NCBI GenBank assembly: GCA_019426215.1 | Contig: CM033408.1 | Coordinates: forward strand, 9,861,077 to 9,925,076 | Direction: 5' to 3' | DNA: 64,000 nt | From: Buddleja alternifolia | Taxonomy: Eukaryota > Streptophyta > Magnoliopsida > Lamiales > Scrophulariaceae | In this document: positions 1 through 12,301 of the stretch, one piece after another | Position numbering within the stretch: the stretch's first letter is position 1 | How the letters are laid out: every line of letters starts with the position of its first letter | Program-made: the position numbers and the translations under genes | Notes under the pieces: model-generated | What the model was told of the DNA's origin: nothing | Seen by the model: only the letters and a program-made list of their open reading frames with translations | The model's database searches: none

Positions 1-501
1 TCTTTGAGAATCATTTTAGTGGATTGCCTCCAAGTGTTCGAGGAGAAGAAGGACGTAGTTGGGATTACACCACCCAACGAACCTTACAAATATTGTTCTT
101 TACTTTACTTTCAGCATTCATATTGTCATATCATAATCTGATAAAGTAAAACTTAATCAAACGCTAAGCAACTAAATACACTTTCTGTGACGCTAAAGCT
201 TTAAAAGAGAAGACTCCAAAAATCATTCCGCTGTGCTAACACTAATCAAACAAGTGAACCATCAAACCTATTTGGTTGTAGTATTCAAGTCTTGAAATCT
301 AAGTTACTTTCTAAAAACAGTCTTCATTAGACGCTTTACCAAAGCGCCTATATTTGAAGTGAACGCTTAAGTCAAGTGTTAAACACTTCAAGCGTCTACT
401 TTTCAAGCGCCCAAAATCCTTTTTAATACGAATCTTTTGAAGTCGAAAAGACTTCAGGGTCTATTCAACTTTCCCCCCTTCTAGACCCTTTCGTATGCCA
501 C

Positions 502-2574
502 TTGGGACCAACAGGACCCCAAAGCCTAAAGACATTTGATCTTAAAGCAGATGAGGAAATCTTTCTAGGCTATGCCAAAAATGGAAAGAGTTTTCGCATC
601 CTAAATAAGATCAAATCGAAGGTTGAAGAATCCATTCATGTTGTGTTTGATGATGCTAACCAAGAACCGAGTAAGGTTAATCTTGATGATGTAGGAATTG
701 AAAATCTTACCCAACAAACGTCTCAAATCCATCTTGGTGATGACAGTAATGACGATGAGGATGACGTGATCTTTGTACCAATTCCTAAGGTTAGTCGTGA
801 GGTTACCAAAGATGATAATGTCAGAATCGCTGATGATTATGAAGAGAATGATCATCAAGAGCAAATTGGAACTATGAATGATGCAGCGACTGCACCAGAG
901 ATAAATGAGGGTCAAGCGATTGACAACCAAGAATCTCTCAACCCGTTCCAACCAGACCGTAAATGGCTTTGAGACTATCCATTAGAACTAGTAATTGGAG
1001 ATATTGGAGCACCTGTTAGAACTAGGTCCGCAATAATCAGTGAGGCCATGTTCGCAAGCTTCCTATCTCAAATAGAACCAAAGAAAGTGGATGAAGCGCT
1101 CAGTGATTCAAGTTGGGTAGAAGCAATGCAAGAAGAGCTTAACCAATTTGAGAGAAGCAAGGTTTGGACGCTAGTACCAAGACTAACTCACCAAGGAGTT
1201 ATTGGAACTAGATGAGTTTTTAGGAACAAGATGGATGAAGATGGCATTGTTATAAGAAACAACGCCAGATTAGTCGCTCTGGGTTATTGTCAAGAAGACG
1301 GTATTGATTTTGATGAGACATATGCCCCAGTAGCCCGTCTTGAAGCGATTAGGATGTTCCTAGCGTTTGCTGCATTCAACAAGTTCACAGTATACCAAAT
1401 GGACGTGAAGAGTGCTTTCCTGAATGGTAAACTCCAAGAAGAAGTCTATGTGGAGCAACCTACAGGACTCATCAACAACCATGGCAAAAGTATGGTCTAC
1501 AAATTGAATAAGGCACTCTATGGCCTTAAACAAGCACCAAGAGCATGGTATGACACTCTCTCTTTCTTTCTTATAGGTAAAGACTTTTCAAAAGGCAGCG
1601 TTGATACAAGGTTATTTAAAATTACCCATAATGAAGATATTCTCTTAGTCCAAATTTATGTTGATGATATTATATTTGGTTCTACTAATAAGCTATTGTG
1701 TGAGAAATTTTCAAAAATAATGCAAGATCAATTTGAAATGAGCATGATGGGTGAGTTAACTTTCTTATTAGGATTAGAAGTTAAACAACTCCCTAATGGC
1801 ATATTTATAAACCAAGCTAAATATACAAGAGATATGATAAAGAAATTTGGTATGGAAAACACATCATCTTCAAAAATTCCAATGAGCCAAACACTTAAGC
1901 TAGATAAAGATGAAAGTGGGAAGAAAATTGATATCACTAATTATAGAGGTATCATTGGATCACTTCTTTATCTTACCGCTAGTAGATTTGATATTATGTT
2001 TTCGGTATGCATGTGTGCACGCTTTCAAGCTGATCCTAGAAATCACACTTAAATGCTACCAAGAGAATCCTTAAATACCTAAAGGGCACACAGAATGTGG
2101 GCTTATGGTATCCAAGGGACTCTCCTTTTGAACTAATTGGTTATTCAGACGCAGATTTTGCAGGATACAAAATAGATAGAAAGAGTACTAGTGGTACATG
2201 TCAATTTCTAGGTGATAGACTCCATAGCGACTTCTACCGCTGAAGCAGAGTACATAGCCGCTGGGAGCTGTTGTGCACGAATCCTTTAGATGAGGCAACA
2301 ACTTAGAGATTATGGAACAATCATAGGTCGTACCCCAATCCATTGTGATAACCAAAGCGCTTTAGCTATGACCCAAAATCCTGTCCTTCACTCTAGAACT
2401 AAACACATTGACATTCGCTACCATTTCTTGCGTGACCATGTTCAAAAGAACGATATCTCCTTGCACTTCATTAGAACTGACAAACAATTGGCAGATATCT
2501 TCACCAAAGCGCTCAACGAACAACGCTTTCTCACTTTGAGAAGTGAATTAAGTATGATTGATTTAAACGCTTAA
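502..2574 (+). pseudogene. pol: Copia pol remnant: integrase C-terminus, reverse transcriptase, RNase H
   Basis: Frame 1 holds an integrase C-terminal stretch (502-972), the reverse transcriptase (1231-2052) and the RNase H tail (2290-2574). The reverse transcriptase shows the copia start motif around [11 protein letters not shown] (near 1397), [14 protein letters not shown] (near 1510) and the catalytic YVDD (near 1659). RNase H shows DADFAG (near 2150), TAEAEYIAAG (2235-2270) and KHIDIRYHF (near 2401). It is not intact: stop codons lie at 970 and 1213, and frameshifts fall between about 2050 and 2285. Integrase core, protease and gag are absent. The family call is secure; activity is excluded by the breaks. 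Confidence 0.92.
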
Positions 2575-2605
2575 ACCATAAAGGATCATATTTTATAGGC
2601 ATACA

Positions 2606-2684
2606 ATTTAGGGGGAATCTACTTTAAATTTATGTCCAAAATGATTTTCAAGAATGAAATGAGTCATCAATTTTAGGGGGAACT
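2606..2684 (+). other. Two polypurine-tract-like repeats after RNase H
   Basis: Two near-identical tracts of the form TTTAGGGGGAA lie at about 2608-2617 and 2672-2682, just after the RNase H stop. A third GGGGGAAA tract lies at about 8022 and a fourth at 8718-8726, directly before the TG of the LTR-like sequence. Repeated polypurine tracts are described for Sireviruses. The function as plus-strand primers is inferred. Confidence 0.6.
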
Positions 2685-2689
2685 TCAAA

Positions 2690-3446
2690 ATTGTACTTGT
2701 CTCAACTCATAAGCGATTGTGATAAAAAATGACTTTGAAAAAATTTATGCATTGATCACTAGCGCTTATCTATTATGCATGACTAAATCAATCTCTAATA
2801 AATGAAAATGTCTTTTATAAATCCAAGCAATTGATTTTATCTTTAAGAAATTAAATTTTGTTCTAAAAAAGACTTCAGCGTTAAAAAGATTCTCACTTTA
2901 ACGCTAAGTAATCTTTTTCTAAAACTCATGCATAGTTTTCATCGCTGAAAGTAGCGTGTGGATAAGTCCAAAAGATTAGATTTGGCAACTGCCCACACGT
3001 GCTTATCACATCAAACTGACGGTTAATGATTCTTATCTAAAAAACTAGGCGGTTAATTAACTGCACATGTCTGAGTACGTGTCAGTGTACTATCAGGCGC
3101 GTGCATTTCACGCTGAAAATTTCAAAATTTTCAAACATTTTTAAAAGGTAACTGCGGATTTCAAACTTTTATATTTCACAGTTGTTACCATATTTACTGC
3201 ACTTTATGACATCCGTATTTATGGGTAAACGGTTCAGATTTCATTTTTGTTATTTTCAAAATTAACTTCTGTGCACGTGTCATTCATCTACCAGTTGAGG
3301 AGTTACTTTTTGCCTCCTATTTAAACCCTTCACAACCTTTACAATAAAACTTTATCACTTCCAAAACTCTTCTACTGTAAAAGTTCTCTCTCTAAGGAAA
3401 AAAAAATATATTTCCTCTCCTCAACCAAAGCTTTTCCGATTCAACA
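2690..3446 (+). other. Noncoding spacer between pol and the additional ORF
   Basis: AT-rich sequence with no open frame of note. Near 3319-3350 a short pyrimidine-rich leader with TTTAAACC and CAATAAAA motifs precedes the ATG at 3447. A separate promoter or a splice acceptor for a subgenomic transcript could lie here, but nothing decisive is visible. Confidence 0.35.
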
Positions 3447-4672
3447 ATGGCACCCAAATCTTGGAAAATCTTCCAAAACTCAGAAACCAGTCACAGTTAA
3501 CGCCGGTTTCCTTGTTAACTGGGACTATTTGTTTGATAACCAGAACTTTCCTCTAAGGACTGTTCTTTCACTGGTCCAGGAATTTGGTTTGCGTGAAATG
3601 CTTACCTCTTTTTCAAACATTTATGAGGAAGAAACTCTTTTCTTTTTCAAGAACGCCAAAGTCTCAGATGATGGAAACTCCATTTCTTGCACTTTCCCTT
3701 TTGCCCGAGAAATCTTCATTCTCACTCCCCAACTGATCTCATCTTTACTGCATTTACCAAACGATGGAGGAGAAGTTGAAGAAGTCAATCTTGGAGACGC
3801 CACCAAAGTATGGGCACTGATCAAAAAAGACGAAATTGAAGCCGCGTATGAACCCAACTTCAAGAAAAATGATTTGAAAGGTGAATACGTAATTCTTGCT
3901 GACATCTGCGCGAAGATGATAGAGTGCAGGAAGGGCACTTTCGATAAAATTACTAATATTTAGTATAAAATGATGGTTGCTATTTTGACCAAGTTGAAAA
4001 TCAATTGGTCACTTTACGTCTTTAATTGCTTCAGGGCAGCGATGGCCACATCCATTAATCCCAAGCTTTACGGGATTGTGTTGAGTCGTATTTTAAGCGC
4101 TAGCGGGTTCGGTAACACCACTGGAAAGAAGGTCCCAGCGCTTAAGTTCTATGGCAAGAAAATGATTGGTGAGTTGCTGAAACCCAAGCGTCGGGGTGGT
4201 ACATCGGTTCCCAAAGAAGAACGCGAGCGACTTCGTGACGAAGGAATTGTTCACAGCGATGATGAAGAGCAAGCGACATTGTCTTCATCATCTTCATCAG
4301 AAGAGGCAGTGGTGGTCAAGCGACCTAAAAGAAAGCTATTCTTGAAAATCGTTGAGCCATCAAAGCCAGCGAAAAAGCAGAAAAAGCATGCGGAGCCCAA
4401 GAAGAAATAGAAGTCTCCTTCTCCTTCTCCCAAATCACCATATCCCCCTCCAGCGTTTCACTTCTCACCAGAAGAAGAAAAAGCTGAGGTAGAAGAAGTA
4501 CCGCTAGCCCGAAAGCGTACTCCTTCATCCACTCCAGCTACATCAACAAGCGCTCCAGCAGAGCCAGTGCTTGAAGAACCAGCGAGTGTTCTACCTCCTT
4601 TTGACGTTGTTCCAAAAATCAGCTCAGATCCCAAAGCCACTACTCAATCTGAGAGGCGTTCTGATGTTCGGG

Positions 4673-4754
4673 GTAAGTACTTTTGCAAAGCGATGTACTA
4701 TATCCTTTCCTCGTTAGTGTCTAAGTCTCTAACGCTAGGATAGATTCTTTTCAG
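4673..4754 (+). other. Intron-like gap 1 in the additional ORF (82 bp)
   Basis: The donor GTAAGTAC and the acceptor TTCTTTTCAG bound an 82-bp stretch with an in-frame stop at 4741. Coding before it is in frame 1 and after it in frame 2. Joining at these sites keeps a phase-1 codon intact, so splicing explains the frame change exactly. Confidence 0.55.
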
Positions 4755-4934
4755 CCGAGTGTGAAGCAAATATTCAAACTATTCTCAACACTCTTGAGAA
4801 TTTGCATATTCCCATTCGTGCTGATCCCATTACTTCTTTTGATTTAGATCCAAAAGAAGTTGTCCCGGAGCCTGAGGAAACCCTACAAATTGTTGAAAAA
4901 CAAGCAACTGAAACAGTCGATGATAGTCCTCAGG

Positions 4935-5019
4935 GTAAGCGTTGTATTTTTTTATTTTTTTTGTAATTTCTACTTAGTAGAAATTTTGCTTGATTTTCTC
5001 AAACGCTTACATGTATCAG
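4935..5019 (+). other. Intron-like gap 2 in the additional ORF (85 bp)
   Basis: The donor GTAAGCG follows an exon ending CAG-G, the same phase as gap 1. The stretch is T-rich and ends ATGTATCAG. Downstream coding resumes in frame 1 after what seems to be a one-base shift near 5040, so frame is not perfectly restored here. Confidence 0.45.
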
Positions 5020-5382
5020 CTCAAGATGCACCAGACACCTTTAGAGGTTCCTATTGAAGTAGATGCTGATCTGGCAACTGTTGTGGACATAGCTAAAGAA
5101 TTAGCTCAAGTCCTTCCTGACGCTGAAACATCTCCAGTTAGTGAAGCGACTCTACATGCTGAGCGGTCGATAGAAGTGGCCCCTATCCCAACAAAGTCCA
5201 TTGCCTTTGTCCCTACTCCAACCGGATCTCCTCCTGGTGTCATCAATTTCTATCCCCGTGGCTATGATGCAAATGATGAATTCTACTTTGCCACTAGGGA
5301 GCTTGACACCAGGCAATTAGTCGATATGGAGATCACCTTTCAAAACACTCTCCATAGGACTGATGTTTCCAATTGTAATAAG

Positions 5383-5931
5383 TAGGGGTGAACGCGGTCG
5401 AGTTCGAGCGGTTTTAAAGAAAAAAATCAACCCGACCCGATATATAAGGGTTGACAAAATCTCAAACCGAAACTGCATAATTATCCTTTCAAACTGAGCA
5501 GTTCGGGTCGGTCGGGTTTAATGTATTTAGCGGGCGGGTTGGCAGGTTATCAAATTATAATTATAGTTCTTACAACTTACTTTTAGTTTCAACTTGTAAG
5601 TAAGAAATTAAATAACATATTTGTTGTACATTTAACTAAAACAAATTGAGTTGGTGAGAAATACAAAAATAAGTGGTGTTATTAAATAAAAATTATATTT
5701 ATTATGAATTGTAAACTTTAAAATATTAATAAAAATAAATTATCTTATAAGTTTATCATCAAAATATACATCTACAACTTCGTTCAAATCAAGTAAAAAC
5801 ATATGTTCAAAAGAAATAATTTATTTACTCAAATTAAAAATAAAGTGTTTTACATTAATATGAATAAAACCACTCTTATTAGAGTTTATATATATGCTAT
5901 ATAGTTTTAAGAGTTTAGGGTTAATCTTTAA

Positions 5932-5977
<46 letters not shown>

Positions 5978-6178
5978 TATATACTTATGACATATAAGCG
6001 GTCGGGTGGCAGGTTAAGCGGGTTACAATTATTAAACCCACCACCCGACCCAAAAGTGGCGGGTTGCAATTTTTTCAACCCACCACCATTATTTAATAAT
6101 TTCAAACCGGCAGTTTTCGGGCGGATCGGGTCAGTTTGAGCGGGTCGGGCGGGTTAAGCAGGTTTATGTACACCCCTA
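5383..6178. mobile_element. hAT-like nonautonomous DNA transposon inside the additional ORF
   Basis: The 796-bp insert has matching ends TAGGGGTG and CACCCCTA (TIR TAGGGGTGnAC). It is flanked by GTAATAAG (5375-5382) and CTAATAAG (6179-6186), an 8-bp target duplication with one mismatch. Eight-base duplications are typical of hAT elements. The interior is rich in CGGGTCGGGCGGG-like motifs near both ends and holds a (TC)n-(AT)n tract at 5932-5975. No transposase is present. Removing the insert and one duplication deletes 804 bp, a multiple of three, and rejoins frame 1. Confidence 0.85.
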
Positions 6179-8727
6179 CTAATAAGTTTGAATTCTTTAA
6201 GCGATTCGGCAATCTAGGTCTCTACAATTTGGAGCGTCTTCAATCTCGACTTGAGTATATTCGAAGACTAGCGATCAACAGAGCAGACTTTGACCAAACA
6301 CGTTTTAATTTCACCGGTCGCTCTGATGAGTCCTTTTATCCCGTTTGGTCAAACAAAATTGTTATCAGAAATCCCCACATGGGCGATTGGCTTAAAAACC
6401 CCGATGAAGAGGATCTCAACAGGATTGGATACTCGACTCTTCCATCAGTCGTCAATTCTCCTCAGAACGCTCTATCTCCAAAGCATTTAAAATTGTGGAA
6501 AGGAAAAGGACCAGTTGTTGCTGAGCGTCCCAATCCTATTAACGCTTGGATAAAAACTGAAGCCCTTGAGTACCTTGCAATATTATGGACTGAGGATTAC
6601 GATGAAGAAACTGAACGCTTTGAAAAGTTTCTTGCAGCACTAAAAGAACAAAAAAAAGCTGATAAACTTGGAAAGCGATGGATGATGGATACAGCCAGAT
6701 GGGCTGAAGAGTTCGTCTTACACTTCTATACTCTTGAAGAACTTGTGAGATATCCATTCTTATTTGAATTTGGAATAGAATACAGACGCTGAGGGTTTGC
6801 TACCTTTTTACTTCAACAGCGTCAGCATATTGCCGTAAATGTTAGCGATCTGCTAGGCTAAAGGTAACCCATCGAGAGCTACATCCGTCAACAGCTAGCC
6901 TTATTCAGTCAAGGCGGATGATATGTGTTTCACCCTCGTCAAGCGTTTGTTCAACGTATTTTTCCAGATCTGGACGAAGAAGCCTCCACCAGTAAACAAC
7001 CACTTCTTCTAGGACATAGTGAAATTTGTGTCAATGTTGTAGATGAGCACGCTGAGTTTGCTGAATTCTACAGAGACAGAAGAGCAATGATAGAAAATGC
7101 ACAAGCGCTGGATATCACTTTCAACCACTATTCAGGGCTAAGCGACTTTCGAGGATACAATCTTCACCCTGGGCTCTTTTGTGAACAGAACATTCAAGTG
7201 GCTTAGATGATATCAACTCTTACACTTCAGGAGTTGATCTGTCGGAAGGAGTGCAACTTGCACAAAGCAATGAAGAGCGCGAAGACGCTGTATTCTTTAT
7301 TCCACAGACCAACATGATAAGTCCAAGGCATGTGATGGAAACGATTGGCCCACTATGGGTCATTGCTGTTGAAGATCCCTCTCCTCCCATCAAAATTGTT
7401 GAAATAGACTGTGGATGCCGCTCAAATTCCCAAGGCCTCTTTGCCAGATCTTTCTAGCGCCCCAGTAGTCGAGCCCCCGTCATCAATTGCAGATCTATCC
7501 ATGGATCAAGCGATAGAAGAAGTTCATGCTGAAATAGCCGCAGAGCCTTTCATTCGCGATAAAACCAAAGGCAAGGCTGCTGTATCTAGCTCATACGGAC
7601 TCATTCCGTCTCCTGAGCGTTCTTCTTCTTCTTCTGACTCGGACAGTGATCCAGAAGCTCGAGATTTCAGACAAGCAGTATGGGACTCACTCAGCAACAT
7701 TGAGGGTTCTTGCTCAAAGATTTTTGACACCGCTGATAGACAAATCCGAATTATGTTTGACACTCGAAGCTGTGATATTTCAAACGCTGCTACCAAAAGT
7801 ACTATTTCCATCATGGACAGTATATCACCTCTGATCGCTGGACTCTCCTCAGAATTCAATCATCATTTAGCCCAGAACGCTTCAGCTGATACTGAGAGGC
7901 ACAATTCTTCCAATGCTATTGCTTAGAGTATCGCTCAACAAGTTGCTCTACTCGCTGAAGAAGTTTGGCTTTTGCGACGAGATATCGCTGATCTGAAAAC
8001 CTCCCTTGATGATGCCAAGTAGGGGGAAAATGAGAAAGAAAACCATCAATCGTCCAAGGCAATCTCCAAAACCGATAATAAGCACTGGCATTCTATGTTC
8101 GATGAAATAGCAGGTATAAATAAAATGCTATCTAAGAAGCGCAAGCCACGATATTATATGGGCAGATACAGGCTTCCAAACTTAGACATCGATTTCTTAG
8201 AAAGTATGGGTTTTTCTCCATATGCCGGACCACTTAGACGGCCTTTAAACTGGAAATCCACCAATGATCGAAGACAAGACATTTACCATGACTTGATCCG
8301 AGAACTTGGAATCCCTCCGAGGGATTAGGTGGAAAGATTTTTAGAATTAAAGGAAAGCGTTAAACATAGAAGAGATGATTTTGATGAAGTCCAGTACACT
8401 ACCATGATAGATATTGATAGACTCTTGCTGGACTTAGCAAATGAAATCTATCAAGGAGAAGAAATGTCTAAGCGACAAAGAAGATGATGCCTCACTTTTT
8501 CTTATCTTTTTATGTTGTTGTTATTTTCTTTTAGCACAATCATTTGTATACTTTATTTGAAATTATTTGAATGAATGATTGAACGCTGAAACACCTTGTT
8601 GAGGCTAATCTAACTTTACTAACTTTCCAAACGCTAACTTATATTTATTTGGGCTTTTCTTTGAACTCTTAATCTATAAAAGAGTTATAAGAGTTAAAGG
8701 TCTTGACAACATCAAAAAGGGGGAAAT

Positions 8728-9900
8728 TGTTAGGAAATTTCATGTGGGTACATCAAAACGAGTTATAAGTGAGTACATCGAGGCATTCCATGTGTTTCTT
8801 TTATGGAAAAATCAGGATAAAGTTATAACTTTTCTTTCTATATAGCCCTGCAAAGTGGTCTTTATATTTTCTATTAGTATAACTTATTCACAATAATTGA
8901 ATAATATCACAGCTTAATTCATGTTATATATGATCAACTATGTGGTATGATGCATAGGTGATGCTTGACCATGCTTATGATGCATGGATGATGCTTAGAT
9001 GATGCTTGGTTATGCTCATGATTGGCTTGCAATGCTATGCGCGTGGAATGCCTTGCTTTATGATGCATGGACAATGCTTATGGATAAATGCATATGCTCA
9101 AAGAAAAGCGATATCATCGTCAAACCTGTTACAGAAACTTAAAATAGGAGTCTGGGAATGGATCTCTTTCTCCCACCTCTTGGCCAATCCAAGCTGAAAT
9201 CCTGTTGCTCAACTTGCAGGGCAACATTGGCTGGTTTTGCCCTGGAATCTCCCTAACCTTCGTTCTGGCTGGACTGTGCGATGTAGCTTTGCAGAGCATC
9301 ATTCAATTTTGTGAAGAGGCATAGGGTGCTTTCTCATGTTCTTCCTGCAAACCTAGAATTTGTGTTGCAGCTTTGTAGAGAAGCATTCAGCTTGCCAAAA
9401 CAGTCAGGGCTACTCTCATCACCTTGCTCTTCATCTCCGTGAGTCAGCATGGGCTACTTCCTCCTCCACCTCCTAAAAAGCTGAAATTTGTGCTGCCCCC
9501 TTGCAGGACAACATTTACCTATATGAAGTAGCACGTGCTACTTCTCGCCTTGAAAACTTCATCTTTGTGAAACAGCATAGTTTGTTTTTTGCCCTGGAAA
9601 CTTTATCTTTTTTAAACAACATGGGCTGCTCTTGTCCTAGAATCTTCCTAGTCTTCCTTCTATGAAACAGCATGGGCTACTCCTACCATCTTGCCTTGAA
9701 ATCTTCTTGATCTCTCTTCTACAGAGCAACATGGGCTGTTCCTGCCATCTCGTCTTAAAATCTTGTAGTGAAGCTCTTTTGATTACTTGTGACATCTTCT
9801 TTTAGAAATCTTAACCCTTTTCACAAGGAGAGCTCTTCTTTTCCATGGCTTAACAAAAAATGTAACTCCTCCAAAAGAACATGTATATATAATAGCAGTT
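8728..9900 (+). repeat. LTR-like sequence start and diverged tandem repeats
   Basis: TGTTAGGAAATTTC begins directly after the polypurine tract AAAAAGGGGGAAAT, the expected place for a 3' LTR. No matching right end (a CCTAACA-type terminus) is seen, so the LTR is probably truncated. From about 8940 to 9110 there are short GATGATGCTTGG-like repeats. From about 9200 to 9790 there are diverged units of roughly 65-80 bp sharing CAGCATGGGCTAC and TTGCCTTGAAATCTTC motifs. Confidence 0.45.
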
Positions 9901-10434
9901 GCATACTTAATGCATGCATATATTAAAAGTGGGAATCAACTAATATTAATGTATCATGCTTATAATCAATCAAATGACATTGACGGCAAAAATTATTCCA
10001 TTTTATAATTGTATTACTCAAATACATCCGCATATAAATTTGTACATATACATATACATACACATATACATATACATATATATATATAAATCTCTTGTCA
10101 TGACAAGACTTTAAACAAATCAATTTTTCCACTAGATTTCAGCCGAAAATTTCACATGCATAATAATATGTTTTTCAATCAATTTCAACAGTCACATATG
10201 TCATTCAAATCAATTTTTTAACTTGTACATCAAAGATTTCAAGAAATAAGCAAATTGATCATGCATATAAAAATAAAAACAAATAGAGCATTTTGTCAAT
10301 TTTTTATTTTTAACCAAAAATAAGACTTATCTGATGAATTGTCCACCCATGCTTAAATTTTATCCATCTCATGGAATTTTTGACAAAATCTCCACCAAAA
10401 GGATAGAATAACTCACGTCTCTTTCTGCGCCAAT

Positions 10435-11144
10435 TGATGCGTGTCCGATTCACACCAATAATATTTATACAATAAATACGAGAAATTGAGTATAATATTC
10501 GTAAATAATATAATAGCATAATTGCATAAAGTGTAAGAGAATAATAAAAGACAATAATTTAACGTGGTTCGGTCAATGAGACCTACGTCCACGGGGAGTA
10601 AAGTTGTGCTTTTTTATTCATCTTCCGATATAAGTATTTATATAAATTGATGATTGTAGCTAAATAAGGTAACTTTGACTAAGGCTAACTTCCTTCCATT
10701 TCTTCATATGGTAACTTCTGGATTAGGCCGGATTCCAGCCTGAATCAGGCCTAAATTAGCTTGATATATTCTTCTTGCTATGAAAAGTCTTTGACTAATG
10801 GGATCTTGCCTTCTTTAATGACTTAACCTTCTTTAATTACATATGATAATTAGTATTAATTAGGATCTCTTTAATTAAGGTTAGATCTAATCAAGGGATT
10901 AGATCTAATCAATCACCCATCTTGGGTTTGATTCTTGGGTCTTGCTATGGGAACTTCCTCTATTAGCTAGATCTTGTCTCTTTAATGTCTTCTTTCTTTT
11001 TATAGGCCTCGGTCCAGTTCCACGTCCAGCTGGCGCTCCAGGCGCGTCATAGTTGTTTTGGGCTTGACCTTCCATGACTTATAAGCTTATTGGGCCTATT
11101 TTAGTGTGGACTATCATCTTGGCCCAAATGATTATTTCCACACA
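10435..11144 (-). repeat. Probable LTR, minus orientation, with primer-site-like flank
   Basis: On the minus strand it starts TGTGTGGAAATAATC and ends GGACACGCATCA, giving TG...CA ends. Directly after the end is ATTGGCGCAGAAAG, which resembles primer-binding sites following many plant LTRs. It includes the segment AACGTGGTTCGGTCAATG, a motif I associate with transcribed plant LTR regions. No 5-bp target duplication was found. The call rests on the terminal pattern only. Confidence 0.4.
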
Positions 11145-12301
11145 TATCACTATCTTTTTAATAATTGTACGTATTATTTGAAAAGATAATTATCTATTGA
11201 TTTAAGTCGATTTTATGGGGTTAAACTATCTCAATTTGGGTTGCTTAGTAAAAATACACGACGAAGGGTAATAAAGATTTATAAATTGCAGTTGGGTATA
11301 ACAAAACTGTCTATATATGTACCTACTTGAGAATTAAGTCTAAATGTAGTTCACTTAATTAATAGGATTCCAATACTAGGCTCGTATGGTATGATGCTAA
11401 GAGACTCAACTTTGTACACAAGGAACATACTTTTAAGTCTAATGTCAAAGTATAAGTGGATACGATGCTACTAAAATTTTTTTGGAATGGAGATTAAAAC
11501 CCCAAATATGTAATTAGAGGGGTAATTAAAGATATTCCACGATATACATTTGAGTATGACAAGCAGGTAACTTGAATAGTGTCACAGGGGAGCTATGACG
11601 GCCAGAATGGTGGGTTCCTACGACCCGACCCGGATCATATTTACTGCACGAAAATTGTAACATAACTCAAATATAAAAATTCCAAGGACCCTCATACATT
11701 TATACAAGGGATCTTTTGTGCAATTAATTCGAAGGATCATTCTGCAATAAGAATATAACTGATACTTGTTATACCATCTATATTGATTGTCTTCCATATT
11801 TGGGGTTTGACCATTATTTCATTACCTCAATAACTCAAAAACTCATATGTTGCAGTATTTCACTTTCCACCTATTATAAACAAGTCAATCATATATTGCA
11901 ATATTGGACTTTTCCCGAATATATATTTTGTATTTGATTCGGATACTCAATTTGAAATATCCCAAAATACAATAAAAAATTTAAAATAAGTATAAAGTTA
12001 ATATAAATGAAATACCAAATTAAAATAAATGGTCCAAATTAATGTTCCTAAGTTCAATACCCCTCAATGCCGAAGGAAGATAGAAGTACAAATTAGTGAA
12101 TTGCTGCAGCACCAAGAACAACAGAGTTTATAAAAACCAGTCCTCTAAAGGATAGATACTATGCTTAAAAAAAAAAAAACCGAAAAAGAAATAAACCTGA
12201 TCTCCATTATCTGTTTATCACTAAAGGATGTGATACAGATGAAAAGAAAAATGTCTGAATATTAGTTTAAACAAACTATTGTTAACATAATTTAGTTGGT
12301 C
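11145..12301. other. Noncoding sequence downstream of the MADS gene
   Basis: AT-rich sequence without a convincing frame. The part closest to 12301 must hold the 3' UTR of the minus-strand MADS gene. No other structure was recognised. Confidence 0.4.

Larger units (their letters stand above)
3447..8487 (+). pseudogene. Additional ORF downstream of copia pol (envelope-like position), decayed
   Basis: A long, mostly frame-1 coding remnant starts at ATG 3447 and runs to TGA 8485-8487. A one-base insertion near 3462 breaks frame soon after the start, a stop lies at 3961, and more stops follow at 6790 and 8326. The N-terminal part (3481-4060) looks like a folded domain with alternating hydrophobic and charged residues. 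It is followed by Ser/Pro/Glu-rich low-complexity sequence and a helical C-terminal half. Two phase-1 gaps with splice signals (4673-4754 and 4935-5019) and a hAT-like insertion (5383-6178) interrupt it. Its position matches the envelope-like ORF of Sireviruses, but it is longer than the roughly 650-residue protein known there. No transmembrane segment is obvious, so an entry function is not supported. Confidence 0.5.
1..8727 (+). mobile_element. Degenerate Ty1-copia retrotransposon, Sirevirus-like, with additional ORF after pol
   Basis: The order is integrase tail, reverse transcriptase, RNase H, then a long additional reading frame and a polypurine tract abutting a TG-starting LTR-like sequence at 8728. 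A frame downstream of RNase H plus repeated polypurine tracts is known for the Sirevirus lineage of copia elements. Gag, protease and most of integrase are missing: bases 1-480 look like LTR or leader sequence fused straight to the integrase tail, which implies an internal deletion. The Sirevirus assignment is inferred from layout, since no domain search was possible. The left end lies outside the window or is not recognisable. Confidence 0.7.
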
